The position numbers and the translations under genes were made by a program. Source: Sphaerolaimus hirsutus (lineage: Eukaryota > Nematoda > Chromadorea > Monhysterida > Sphaerolaimidae). Taken from it: DNA of 64,000 nucleotides. Positions 17,760 through 29,500 of this stretch are shown piece after piece. Where the stretch lies: assembly GCA_964036195.1 (NCBI GenBank), contig OZ038460.1:5273504-5337503 (forward strand), in the 5' to 3' direction. The notes beneath the pieces are model-generated. The model saw only the letters and a list, made by a program, of their open reading frames with translations. It was not told the origin of the DNA and did not search any database. The first letter of the stretch is position 1. Every line of letters starts with the position of its first letter.

Positions 17760-19679
17760 TGTCATGAATCCGTGTATTCAGCTGTTTTTCGATTACACGA
17801 TTCACGAGGTTTTTTACCGCACTTTTCCCTCTATTCCCACTTCACCGGCCGCTTGCCGCTGCAGTGCACTGCACTGGGCCCGGAGGTCCAGATTATAAAT
17901 GCGTGTTGTAAATTTTAAGGAAACGTGTCCGAAGACGGTAGGTTTTTCAGAACGTGCGATGAACCACTCGGTGGCTCACGCTGTTCCGTTTCCCGCAGCA
18001 CGCACAGCACTTACACTCAGCATAAGCAGCGCGGTAATTAGAGCAGTTGTTAATTAGCTAACTAAGGGAAAAAGTTAGTACTTAGTGCCAATACAAAAAG
18101 GGGTCCAAGTTGGGTTGAGAAGAGAGTTTATTTTTTTGGGCGATGGAAGAACAGTAGCGGCAGAGTAGAAGCAAAATTAGCTTACGTCGCATCGACGAAG
18201 TTGTTGGAAAAAACAATTTCAGCTACTTATAAGGCAATCAAGACTACCATAATCGACTTGAATGAAAAGCTAAAAAAGACATAACATTGCGAAGTTACAA
18301 AATCACTTTCAAATCACATAAGCTCTGATGTAAGCACTTAGTAAAATCGTACGTAACGCAACTGCTTGGAGTATTAATTAAGATCAGCTAACAAAAGTAA
18401 TTAAAAGCTTCATGCGACATGGGGCTAAGTCTATAAGTTACAAGCTTATTCGGTGCAACAATTACTCACTTCCATAATTACCTACAAATCCCTACTTAAT
18501 ATAAAACGACCTAAAACAAATAACAATGCAGTGCAACGCATTTTTACAAAAACGGAATGAACAAAGTATGTACAAAGGCAATTACGGCATCATAATCCAA
18601 CACAGCAATTTAAGCTAAATAATTAGACAGCTAACACAAGCTTACAATTAATGTTAATTAATTAAGATACAGAACGATTAATTAAGCTCGTGGGAATGAA
18701 AGGCATTGGCGTGAAACGATCTGTACAATAGTTTCTACATGTCACATGGAAACTTTGCTTGGGGGTTTTGTATTCATTAGTTACGGTAGCTAGAGAATGC
18801 TCGCGGGCGCGAAGTGCTTATCACCTCCAGTCCCGCGACCCACTATTGTGACTATCCGGTCAGCTAGCGCCCGTGAGAAAGGTTTCAGCCCGATGGCCAC
18901 ACCCTTCCGAGCGCGAGGAGATATTTATGCTAGGGCGGCGGAAAAGTATTTTTTTGGACTGCGACTTGTCACTTGGGGCGTTATCAGAAGCTGTTCCTAC
19001 CACCCACCGATACTAGATGACGCACGACAATCTAGTCAACATGGGGAGGAACGCGGAACAGTGCTTTTGTATTTTTTGAGTGAGATTCATTGTTCCTGGC
19101 TTCCGGTCGCCACCTACCTATCAGCCGTCAGTCTCCGCCTCTGCCCAAAGATAAGTAAAGGGTAAAATGTGCTTTAGACCGCCCAGAGAGTCACAACAGT
19201 GTGCCGGCGAGCCCAAAGGCGGCCACACGCCGCGCCGCGGCATTTCAAAGTGAAAAATGTGAAATTCCCCTCTCACCTTATGCCATGTGGAATGCAGTTA
19301 CACCTAAGTTAGACATAACCTAGCTAAATTGACTTAAATAGATTTGGCGCACGAAAATAGTAATTAAAATTGGGGGGTAAGGAAACGAAATTGTGCAGAG
19401 CACTACAACCACTATAAAACAAGGCGAACTCGGTCAGCCCAGGTAGCGGCGTCGATCTTGCGATGCAGTGCTCTGACGGGGTACTGCGCAGCCCACTGCA
19501 GGACTGTGCATGCCATGCAGTCCCCGTTGCCGTCGAAAAGCCGCCGTAATGTCTGAGAAAGTTTGCCCAAATTTAGTTTACAAAATACATAGTAGTTTAC
19601 GTTCCGTGAATTATTATTGCATTTGTTTGTCTAAAATTTTGTGGGGTGGTGTTTTTCCCATCGTAAAAACGCTCTTACA
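17760..19679 (-). repeat. LTR (5' LTR in element sense), 1,920 bp
   Basis: Same length and termini as 1639-3558. Read on the minus strand it starts TGTAAGAG and ends TCATGACA, directly before the internal region. It should carry the element promoter. A possible TATA-like ATTTATAATC lies on the minus strand at about 17891-17900, roughly 135 nt before the LTR end, which would imply a very long U3. That promoter reading is inference. Confidence 0.95.
17891..17900 (-). promoter_or_regulatory. Candidate TATA box of giant element
   Basis: The minus strand reads ATTTATAATC, placed so that transcription could begin in the last ~110 nt of the 5' LTR. The same motif is in the other LTR near 1770-1779. 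Only the motif and position support it. Confidence 0.3.
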
Positions 19680-20895
19680 CCTGTGTGTTGACCTTGCTGA
19701 CTTACCTTGTTTTACCTTACCTTTGTTCAAAATTAGTCACTTGACAAAATACTTGACACTTGACACTAAGCAAAACAGTCCCCAGCTATTCCATTGCCAT
19801 TCGATAATGGCCGCGGGTCACACAGTCGTAGATGCGCCACAGTTCGCCCGTACATCCCATCCCCGTGTGGCGCACTTGCATGCATCACTTAGTGCTTTTA
19901 GCTTTTCCGGTGTGCACTGCGTAAGTGCTCCGCACCGGTAAGCATGCCGGGGGGGGGGGGGGTTGACGGCAGGTTGTGTGCACAATTTATGTGTTTTTGT
20001 CGGTATATATGTGTGTGTGTGTGTTTGTGTGTGACCAGCTGCCGCTGCAGTGTACTGGGCTGGATGGTGGCTTTGTCACGGGATATACTGCAGCGGCGTG
20101 TGATGACTGTATGTCTGTGAAGTGTGACGTGTGATTGTTGCAGCCGTTGGGATCAGACGACTCGTCATAGCCTAGCTGTTTTTAAATGTGTGAATTTATT
20201 CGTAATTACGTTATGTATTATTTCGCTTTCTTTTAACCAGGCGCGATAGATATACATGTATGTGTATTTGAGTACATAGCAGATTCGTAATGTATTTACA
20301 TAAATCTTAGACAGGAGCAAGCAGCGATTACACCATGCTCTTAATCAAAGGTAATCCCTTAACATCATAAGTTTTGCTGCCATTTAATGTATTTTTTATG
20401 AATACCTTCGTGTGAATTATTTTTGTTCTAGGGCGTGATTCGTGGGTAAAGTTGTGTATAGATCTCTTTACCAAAATAAAACAATTTTATCTGCCGGAAG
20501 TTGTCGGATTTGTATCGATGACCGGGAAATTTGCTGGGTAATTTCGCAGTATCTAATATTTATAAAAAGTAGTAACACTCATTTTGCACAACTGTGTACG
20601 GACATCCGTCGACAAAGACAAATAACATGGACTATTTTATGCAAAATATCTAAGCAACAGTACTTTTTATACGTAATCAGCGCCGCGCCTGTGATGAATA
20701 TGCGCATTATTACGCAAGCTGTTACCGAACGATGTTCAGAACATTTTACACGCTGAAATCATGGACAGACCGTGTTCCCTCCAAATACTGTTAAGCAATG
20801 ATGCTGTCGTAATGAAACCACATCGTATAGACCGAATCGACACTGCCGCGGTGATATAACAAGCCCATCAAAAACGCCGCCAAAAACTATGCGTA
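19680..20895. other. Intergenic region with simple repeats
   Basis: A run of about 15 G lies near 19948-19962 and a GT microsatellite near 20007-20032. I see no supported exon. Confidence 0.5.
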
Positions 20896-22967
20896 ATGCG
20901 GCGCGGCGCGGCCCACAGCGCGCGTGAAAAGTGCGACGCGCTGCACTTGGACGACATACCCGATATCGACGCCGACTCGCTGAACAACTGCGACAACGCC
21001 CACGCCAACGCCAACGCCAACGCCAACGCCAAGGTGACTGGCGTCGGCGTCAAAACTTCCAGGGAGTGCAGGCCGTATTGTTGCGGCGTGCGGCACGCCA
21101 CCACCAGTTCGTACGCGCTGGTCGCGCTGCCGCTAAGTGAAAGAGAGTTTCTGTTGCTGTTGGCACTGTCGCTGTTGGAATTGGCTAGGTGAATTGGATC
21201 GTTGTGTTTTTTGTTTGTTTGTTTGTTTAAGTTCCTTATTTTGGGTGTCTTAAGTGCTGGGGCCGGACGATTTTTTTTTTATGGCTGACTGCCCGAGAAA
21301 GTTTAGTTTTCTGATCGCTAGGCAAATGATTTCAGATACTGTCAATCAGGGGTCTCGAATTGGGGGGGGTTGGGGGGGGGGGGTTACCCCCCCCCCCCCC
21401 AAAACCGCCCAGCTATCTATCTATCCCGGAGGCCGCTCAGCTATCTATCTATCCGGAGGCAAAATTTTGGGCTACTACCCCCTAAACCCCCCCCCCCCAA
21501 ATCGCCCAGCTACCTATCTGGAGCGATTTTTCAGAAACTATACCCCAATTTTCGCTCAAAATCGCTATTTTTCATACCTATATATAAATTTTCACCTCCA
21601 AAATAACTGGTTCATGCGTCTAACTGCCTATTTTCAGCTATTTTAAGTACTATATGCTATTGTATACCCATTTTGAGCTATTTTACACCTACTTTCTCCC
21701 TTTTCTTCCTTCTATGCCAGAAAAAGCCTATATATCGAACCACCACAACCCCCCCCCCAAACTCCCCCCCAACCCCCCCAGAAAATTTTTCAGCTATCTA
21801 TCCCTCCGGAGGAGCGATTTGCTATCTATCCAACCACTCGGAGGGTCAAAATTCAAGATACCCCTGCTGTCAATAGTCACGCGTTGGGGATATTAAGACA
21901 GCAAAAGCCGCAAAAATCGCGGCCCCACTCACAGAACCATTCACCCACCTCAATAAAACCCCGAACCGAAACCCCCAAACCGAACCCAAACCCAGGCACG
22001 CCACCTTGTTCGCGCTGACCGCGTCCGCCGTGCTATTCGACAGCCCCATCGGGCGCAGCTACGCCATAACGCTGCTCAGGTGCTACTCCCAAAGCCTGTA
22101 AAAAGCCCTGTCAAATGTCATGCAAAGCGTCAAAAATCATGGAAAATGCCCTACAAAATGGTAAACGTACGTTTGCCATTTTGCAGGGCATTTTCCATGA
22201 CTTTTGACACTTTGCATGACATTTGACATTTTACAGGGCTTTTTACAGGGTCTGGGAGTGCCCCCAGCGCCACTTTCCTGGACGCGGTTCTGTTGACATT
22301 CGTGTGCGCATTGACGGTGCGATCGCTCTTCACCGCGCACGGGAGCGATTCAGTTGACAGATTGAAGTGGTATCAGAGGATTTGCTTGGTCGTCAATGTG
22401 AGTGTGTATTTGTTTGGTTGCTCTCGTTTTTGTGTTCGTTTGTTTTCCGGGAAATTGACTTATGATTACAGAACAATTGGGGTGCGTGAAGCGCCGTGAA
22501 GTATCGTGAAGTGTTATCGTTGGGTTTTGGCGTGAAGTACTCACATAGATACTTCGCGTCGCTACACATGCCGTGCAAAGTATGCCGCTTGATTTGTGAG
22601 GTTGCGATTACAGATTCTGATAGCCATGAAGAGGGGTGAAGCACGTGATAGGCTATTCATTAAAAATCTCGTGACGCTTGTGTAAGTGCCTTTACAGCAA
22701 TTAGTTCTGGCCCACCAGCCAGCTTCCACACGCTTCCCGAACCTCTTTTTTTGCAGCGAACCATGAAAATTGCAGATTCTCATCGCGCTAGGTCGCCTGG
22801 AAACGGTGGGAACTTCAACAATAGCCATTTTTGACAGCGACAGCAGCTGGGCTATCGATTGGCCTCAATATTGGCAATTGGTTGCAGATTTGGTCATTCA
22901 GACACTTTGCGCAGTTGGCAGGGCTTGGTGGCTGGTGAAAAGTGGTTATGGTATACGGGAACTTTGA
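20896..22967 (+). CDS. Multi-pass membrane protein, unrecognised family
   Basis: Four exons whose phases agree: 20896-21188, 21996-22079, 22268-22397 and a last exon from 22757 or 22776. All introns are GT...AG. Exon 1 encodes a hydrophilic acidic N-terminus with an Asn-Ala repeat from (GCCAAC)n at ~21004-21030. Exons 2-3 encode hydrophobic helices (HATLFALTASAVLF, FLDAVLLTFVCALTV). The join at 22079/22268 restores an AGC codon and a continuous hydrophobic stretch, and that intron is a MITE. For the last exon, acceptor 22776 gives a 63-residue hydrophobic tail ending at 22967; the better polypyrimidine acceptor at 22757 gives a short basic tail with an earlier stop. The upstream Met at 20896 is a guess at the start. 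I do not recognise the family. Confidence 0.6.
22080..22267 (+). mobile_element. MITE that is exactly an intron (introner-like)
   Basis: The exon ends CTCAG, the element begins GTGCTACTCCC and ends GGGAGTGCCC, then CCAG and the next exon. The arms (CCCTG..AAAATG, ..GACACTTTGCATGAC) are long inverted repeats meeting near 22170. Removing GT...AG joins AG to C as Ser and keeps the frame. The CAG before the element and the CAG after it look like the target duplication, the second serving as splice acceptor. Confidence 0.8.
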
Positions 22968-23364
22968 CGTCAACTACCCATACGGATACGCATCCAATTC
23001 CCAAGGACTAATCTGCTAGCGGAAAATTGGCCATTGCAATTTGCTAACTAAAAAGTAATTTTAGCAAAAAAGGGGCCGTCTTACGGTAGTGCAGCGGATA
23101 AGTGAACTGCCGCAGCTGACCAATCATTGTGAACGAGCTACATTTGTGTGATGAGTCAGCACATTCAATACGCGGCAAGGGGCAATTCGAGTTGAGTGTG
23201 CGTCATCAGTTGACTACATATCTTTTAGTGCTGCCTTGTATTGGATTGAACTACATAATTTGTGGTATACGGTAGTGACAACGTTTTAATATTTATTTAC
23301 TTACCTATCCACTTATTGTGGATTTGACACTTTTTCTGAAGTATCAGAAATAAATGAAAGCAGC

Positions 23365-26074
23365 ATGTATTGCCGATCAGCTACGGACATTGTTCAGAGA
23401 TTGATTTTTCGCGTGGATATTTTCCACTTGCTGCTATTGGCTATTCTTGATTTCAGAATTGCATCATCCACATTGGCATTCTCTATCACAGGTAAAGTAA
23501 ATATATTTTATTCTTAAAAGTTTTAAAACAACATTACTTACATAATTATCTGCTTTAATTACATAATTCAGATGGACCATTCAAAGTCAATCTAACTGCA
23601 ATATTGGAAGGAGTAAATGCCGATTTAGTACCACATAATTACCTTCACAATGGTATCGATCTCAAGGCTAATTCCAGTTCTAATTCTAATATCATGGGTC
23701 AAAAAGATCCTGGCAAGCTGCCAATGCCCATTGTCAGCTATGTAAAGCAAAGAAGAGTGAAGAAAGATGAAAATTTGGACCGTGCAACAGTGCGGCAGAG
23801 AAGATCGCCTCCAATAGGATTGATACCAGGTAAATCTTGTCATTGTCCTTTAAATTCAGAGAAATATTTTTGCACGCTGTGCATCAAAAGTTTGAGTTTT
23901 TTATTGAACGTTTTGTATGAAAGAAAAATCATAAGTGAAACGCCCCATATTTTATCCATACAAACGTCGTTTGCTATTTTCTGGGGCATTTTAGACTAAC
24001 ACTATGCATGGCATTTGACATTTTCTACGTCTGCGCACGTTATTAGTACTGGGAGTTCACAAAAATTCTGGGGAAATAATAACCCCCCTCGACTTACCCC
24101 CTTGAATTACCCCCCCCCCTCGACATACCCCCCTCAAAATTCTCACTCTGAAAAAATTAAACCCCCTGGGAGTATTTGGAGGAAATACGGTAGTCTAGGA
24201 TTGGCAGCATTGTATTTATCATTTCAGGGCGCGGCCAGACACTATACCGGGTCGCCCTGGAGGACACGTTGCGGCGGCACGGCAAGCTGATCCACGCCAA
24301 CCGCAAGGACATGGACATGTTCGCGGAGATGTTCGTGCAGCAGGCGACCCTGTCGGCCGGCCTCAGCGCCAGGGTCAACGAGCCCGCCTTCGCGCTCAAT
24401 GTGGGTTCCTTCCGGGTGACTAATTCAGTTGGACCGTTTTTCTGGCGCTCTTCCATCACTAAAGTAATATGAACTGTAATTTTATGCGATATGGACAGTT
24501 GCCATGATATAGCGCGAGCACAATTCTTCAAAATACTCTCAAATTCTCCCATTGAACACACACACACAATACCACAATAATTACACACAATACCTTCCAG
24601 GGGGTATTCAAAAATATACAGTAATCCCTCACAATGATCTGCTTAAATACATCACACACAAAAAAATATGAACATATCCCTAAAAAACCACTACCTCTCC
24701 CAGTTCGACAAACTGGCGAACCAAACCCGTGACGAATACGCACAAGGCAAACGGCGTTATCACCAAATCCGATCGGTTTTCTTCGCTGATGAAGTTCTAA
24801 GCCGGCGCAGACGGGAGAACGGAGGCTGGGGATGGTGGAATACGGTGAAATCGTGGTTTTCGAGGTGAGTTACGGGTGCGGTGCAATACTTTAGGGGTTG
24901 AGGGCAGTCCCAGACCCTGTAAAATGCAACCGAGTTGCCATTTTGCAGGGCATTTCACCTGACTTTTGACACTTTGCATGACATTTGACATCTTACAGGG
25001 CATTTTACAGGGTCTGGGAGTGGCACTTGGTCGATGATTATTGGTCGATGTCACTCGCCTGACGTCTGAACTTTGTTTTTGTAAAAAGCGAGCATAAACA
25101 CACGCTGTCGTTAATTCGGGTTACAGTATTTTTCTAATAGAACGGCACGGCACGCCTTCAATAGAAGGGCACCTCCAATAGAGCGGAAGGTTTTCGCACG
25201 TTAAATAACCACGACAAATAGGACGGCACCCTCCAAGAGAACGACACCTCCAATAGAACGGCAGGTAAAAATTTGACAAAAAAAAATTGAACGGCGCTTT
25301 TCTATTAGAAGAAATACGGTGTTGCAATTTTTCGAATTGGTCAAATAATCGGGTGCATTGCGAATGGGTCCATTGATTTTTGCTGCATAACGAGTTTCGT
25401 CAGCCAGGCTTTTACGGTTGTACTTTCTTTCACATGGAAAATCGAGATTATTTTAGCTCGGAAAAAGTAACTCTGTACCATGTAAATATTTAAGTTCCCT
25501 CCGTTAAGTGACAAATTTCAGAGAAAGTGTCTAATTGGCAGATGTTCGGAGTTTACGGATGTTCGGAGATGATTTACAAGGAATTTGAAGCTTTGTCACA
25601 CGAACATTATCAACCTCACACTAAAATACCACAAAATCCCAAAACCCTCAATTCAGACTGGACATCATGTTGGCGCTGGGCGCCAGCGGCGGCACGGCCA
25701 CCCTAATAATCACCCTGGTCGCCAAAATCATGTGGAGCCGTTTTCGGGCGCGCCGGCGCCACGGCGCCAGCCGCCATGGAATTTCCGAGGCGCCAGGCTC
25801 CCAAACGAATCAAACGCATCTGCATTTGTACGGAGTGAACTGCGACGATGGAAAAACGGGCGCGGATAAAAAAGTGCTGAAAAATAAAAATAAAAATGAG
25901 AAGAATAACAATAATTGTGATGATCGCAGTTTTCGGGTGGATTTTGGCAGTGATTTGTGTCAGAGTGACAAAGTGAATACTCATAATAAGAGACGGGGAT
26001 TGGCTATCACGAAGTATAGAAATGATAGGAAAGAGTCTAAGCGACCTGTATCAGATCTCCCAATGACTGTGTAG
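23365..26074 (+). CDS. Secreted/single-pass membrane protein, unrecognised
   Basis: Five exons with matching phases: 23365-23491, 23572-23829, 24228-24400, 24704-24864 and 25657-26074 (stop TAG). Every intron is GT...AG. The predicted protein is about 378 aa. The N-terminus has a hydrophobic signal-like stretch (FHLLLLAILDF), then a basic segment with KQRRVKKD and VRQRRS (possible proprotein cleavage sites), a soluble central region (YRVALEDTLRRHGK..), a Trp-rich GGWGWWNTV and, in exon 5, a TM helix (GTATLIITLVAKIMW) followed by a basic Asn/Lys-rich cytoplasmic-type tail. Introns 2 and 4 contain MITEs. A putative AATAAA is at 26303-26310, just before the second LTR element. I do not recognise the family. 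Confidence 0.65.
24901..25026 (-). mobile_element. Foldback MITE, intron-forming family, intronic copy
   Basis: Ends AGGGCAGTCCCAGACCCTG and CAGGGTCTGGGAGTGGCAC are inverted repeats; TTG flanks both sides (24898-24900, 25027-25029), a 3-bp duplication. It sits within intron 4 of the 23365-26074 gene in the orientation opposite to transcription, so it would not act as its own intron. Confidence 0.75.
25123..25321. mobile_element. MITE with ACAGTATTTTTCTAATAGAA ends
   Basis: Terminal inverted repeats of the type TATTTTTCTAATAGAA / TTCTATTAGAAGAAATAC enclose repeated units such as ACGGCACCTCCAATAGA. It is intronic in the 23365-26074 gene. No ORF. Confidence 0.6.
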
Positions 26075-26313
26075 AATATTTACGCACGGCGCAAAAATAT
26101 AAACGGAATTGCGCTGCCTTTCAAAGTTTTGAATTTTTTTTCTCCATTGTACCGCAATTTCGCATTTGTTGACAATACTTTTCACGATATGATTTTGTAG
26201 TTTACCTTAAGATAATGATATCGTGCGAGTTCATATTTCACACCGCTAGTTTTACAGTCTCGTGTAAAATAATTGCGTTTTATTCAGCACGGTAAATTAA
26301 TATAATAAATTAT

Positions 26314-26472
26314 TGTTATGTCTGGTGAAATGCACACGTTGTTTTGTGACTGTTTTGATGGTATTTATGTATGGCCGTGAGACGCATCGAGAGGTTGACA
26401 TGAATAAACATTGTGACTAAAACCCCCTTGCTTGCACTGCTTGAACTACAAATCAACTAGTAGCCGGCAACA
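26314..26472 (+). repeat. 5' LTR, 159 bp
   Basis: Begins TGTTATGTCTGG and ends GCCGGCAACA. Identical by eye to 33633-33791. Short for a Ty3-type LTR. Confidence 0.95.
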
Positions 26473-26473
26473 G

Positions 26474-26491
26474 TGGTGGACGACCTGGATC
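26474..26491 (+). other. Candidate primer binding site
   Basis: One nucleotide after the 5' LTR the sequence reads TGGTGGACGACC, beginning with TGG as a PBS should. I could not assign the tRNA. Confidence 0.45.
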
Positions 26492-26530
26492 AAGCTTTAC
26501 GCTACCCAGTGTCCAAGGGGTCAATTTGTT

Positions 26531-29500
26531 ATGTCTGATTCCTCATCGTTTCGGCGGGTGGAAGGGCGTAGGCATACGCGTTCGCACCCAATCAACCCAA
26601 TCACGGGTTTCCGCTTTGATTCAGCCGCTCAAAGACAGTTTGAAGCTGCCGCTTTACGTGACGCCGTTCATGTCAACAGAGCTCCTTTAGTTCAGAGTGA
26701 AGAATTCTGGCGACCCGCCAATGAAGTCCTCCAGTTATCCTCAGCATCTGAAACGGCAGTTTCGCGTCGTGTCGCTCTCCCTGTACCACAGTTTGTTTTG
26801 CCACCTTTGCGGATTGCACAGTCAGGCTCTCCAGTCGTTTCTCCGACGGTCGATTTTTCGAGGCCACCGCCTCGCTTTTCAGCAACAAGACATGTCACTC
26901 TTCATGACTTCAAACAGGGGAAGCATCCCTTCGCTATTCATCATTCCGATGTCGTTCACATTACTCCTCAACCAAGGACACCTTTTCTCGTGCAATCTTC
27001 TCGGTTCCCAGGAGGGAAATATTTATCGGAGGTCGATTTTGTCGATGGCTTTTCAAATCGGCATTACGTCATGGAGTCACCTTTGATTTTGTCTTCAGAT
27101 GACCAGCCTATTCGCGATGAGGAGAATCATGAAACCCATGAGGATCATGGAATGCAAGAGCACGTTTTTGCATTGGATTCTCGTTTGTCCCGCATGGAAA
27201 ATATGTTCGAAAAGGCTATGGCGCAGTTGACGTTGTTGAGTTCACCGGCACCCAATTCGAGTTCACCAGCAGTTGACATTGCACCCGAAAATGTCGCTCC
27301 AGTCAATATTTCGCCACCCACAGTCGATTCGCCACCCACAGTCGATTCGCCACCCACAGTCGATTCACCATCAACGGCCGTGCCTGAAAACGATTGGTTG
27401 TTACAGGGCATGGCTAGGGCACCACAAGCCATGGCGAAATCAACTTCAGTCGACATTTTACACCAATGGATGCTTGTCAAGCCCCATTTACTTGATAAAA
27501 TTCCAACGTTCAAGGGTAAAGGTGAGGTCATAAAATTTTCTGAGTGGCAGAGAAATGTTGAAGCCACAGCGAGGTCGATTACCACTCCAGAGTTATTGTC
27601 ACATTTTTGGGCTGACGTTTTTTCCACGAAGTTGTCTGGCGAAGCCTATAAAGTGTTGAATGTTTTGTTCAAACCCGAGCAGTTGTCTGATGTTTCCACA
27701 GTTATGTCGTCTTTAACTGATGTCTTTAAAGATCGTTCGAAAAGTTACACCATGTTGGAGTGGGACAACGCGGCCATGACAAGAGTTGAAACTTTAACTG
27801 ATTTCTATCTGAGATTATTGTCTAAGGTCCCGACAGATTTGAAAACAGGTGTCAACAATTCCAGGGAATGTGTGGAGGGTGTAGTTGCGGCAAAATTTTG
27901 GTCACGGTATGACACCGTACGTTTTGACAAATATGTAATGGCCAATTTTCGAAAACAATTTTCCTCCAATTCGCTACCATTGGCCAGGGCTTTGCAAATT
28001 GTTGAAGATTATTTCGCTGATCTCGTTAAACCACCGACACAAAATCCGATCCGATCACAAAATCCACCTCGAATTCCAGTTGTTCGTCAAATTTTGCAAC
28101 AGTCAAATGACCCTTGGTGTCCCAGGCCTGGACACTTTGGGCATCGCACCAGCCAGTGCCGCATGGGTAAAATAATTCCAGGTGCAAATTCCACCCCGCC
28201 AGTCCCGTTTAGCATGAAATCAGAAGGATATGGACACGTTAAACGTTTCGGGCCGCAACAAACTCATGATACACCCGTACCTCGATCTCAACCGACGGCT
28301 AAAGCGGCTAATTTCGTTAAGGTTGATAAATCCATTGAGCAAAGTGTCGATGAAGTCGATAATTCTCCAGAATTGAATGATTTGTGTGAAACGAATGTTG
28401 AAAATGATATAAATGACCCTTGTGCCGAGTATGTGTCCGAATTCCAGCACCGTGTTTCTCGCTTATACAACGATGATCCCGGTGCGTTCGCTGGGTGGAA
28501 TTCCACTTTCATTCACGCATTACCCATTCTCTCACAGAGTTATGCGGGTCACGAATTGGACAGTTTTTCCAAAACGTCTTTGCCGATGCATCAACTTCCA
28601 CCGAGCGCGGGGAGTGAAATTGAAATTATGAATGATCAAAATCGGCATGATAAAAAATTGGATGGTAAAAATTTGAGTGAAAAATTGGATGAACGTGTTG
28701 TTTCTGCTACTGATGTCAACCCCATTGCTGGAGTTCTGTGCACATTTCATTCTCGAAATAAAATTGGCGTTTTGAGACAGGTGAATTCCGGTATTTCTGC
28801 ACATACAGTTATTGGTGAAAACCAACGATTGTGTGTAAAACTCGCATCTACTAATGGCCCATTGGTATATTCAACTGTTAACATTGCGGGAATTCCATGC
28901 CGCGTTTTATTGGATAGTGGCTGCACCAGATCGCTTATCCCTATTTCTCTCCTTAAACAAATTTCTGAAAAATCGAACACTGATTTTGTGTCTCAACTAT
29001 CCAAATCAGCTGTTTGTCTGGACACAGTGAATGGTCCAACTTCATCAGGGGAATTATTTGAAATCCGACTATTTGTTGAGCACATTTCGCCCATCGACCA
29101 AGTCCGACGCAAAGTTCTTACGGTATTTTTGGTGAATAAAAATCCTGACGCCTTAACTGAAATTCTTTTGGGCACCGATGTCATGCCATTTTTACGCATG
29201 AGCTGGTTAATTCCTCTTATTCTTGAGAAAAATTCAGAAGCTACGCTGCCACAGGATTGTCCGCAGGTTTCCCAGCAGGTTGTGGAGAATGAGGATCGAT
29301 TCCGTACCATTTACTCGAAAATTATTGCGTCTACAAAATCGCTGTTTGTGCCAGCTCATGGTACATTAACCACGGGCTTTTCGATGCTGCAAAAACCTCA
29401 ACATTTATCCCAGAAGGATTGGCGTAGCTCAGTGTTGATTTGTTCCAATGTGGAGGTACCACATACTGGTCTGTCGATGCACAACACCCTGATCCCTGTA

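Larger units (their letters stand above)
1639..19679 (-). mobile_element. Giant Ty3-type LTR retrotransposon with env-like and helicase ORFs
   Basis: An 18,041-bp element bounded by two direct repeats of 1,920 bp, both TG...CA, and flanked by a CCTG duplication (1635-1638 and 19680-19683). Sense is the minus strand. The order from the 5' LTR is: PBS-like site, a 2,169-aa ORF (Gag, envelope-like glycoprotein, protease, start of RT), a second frame with the rest of RT, RNase H and integrase, a 1,334-aa UPF1-like helicase ORF, about 600 bp of non-coding sequence, then the 3' LTR. Ty3 assignment rests on the PR-RT-RNase H-integrase order and the motifs. The helicase, and the placement of an envelope-like region between Gag and PR, are unusual. 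Almost all coding capacity is open; the one visible lesion is a 1-nt shift in a T run inside RT. Confidence 0.95.
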
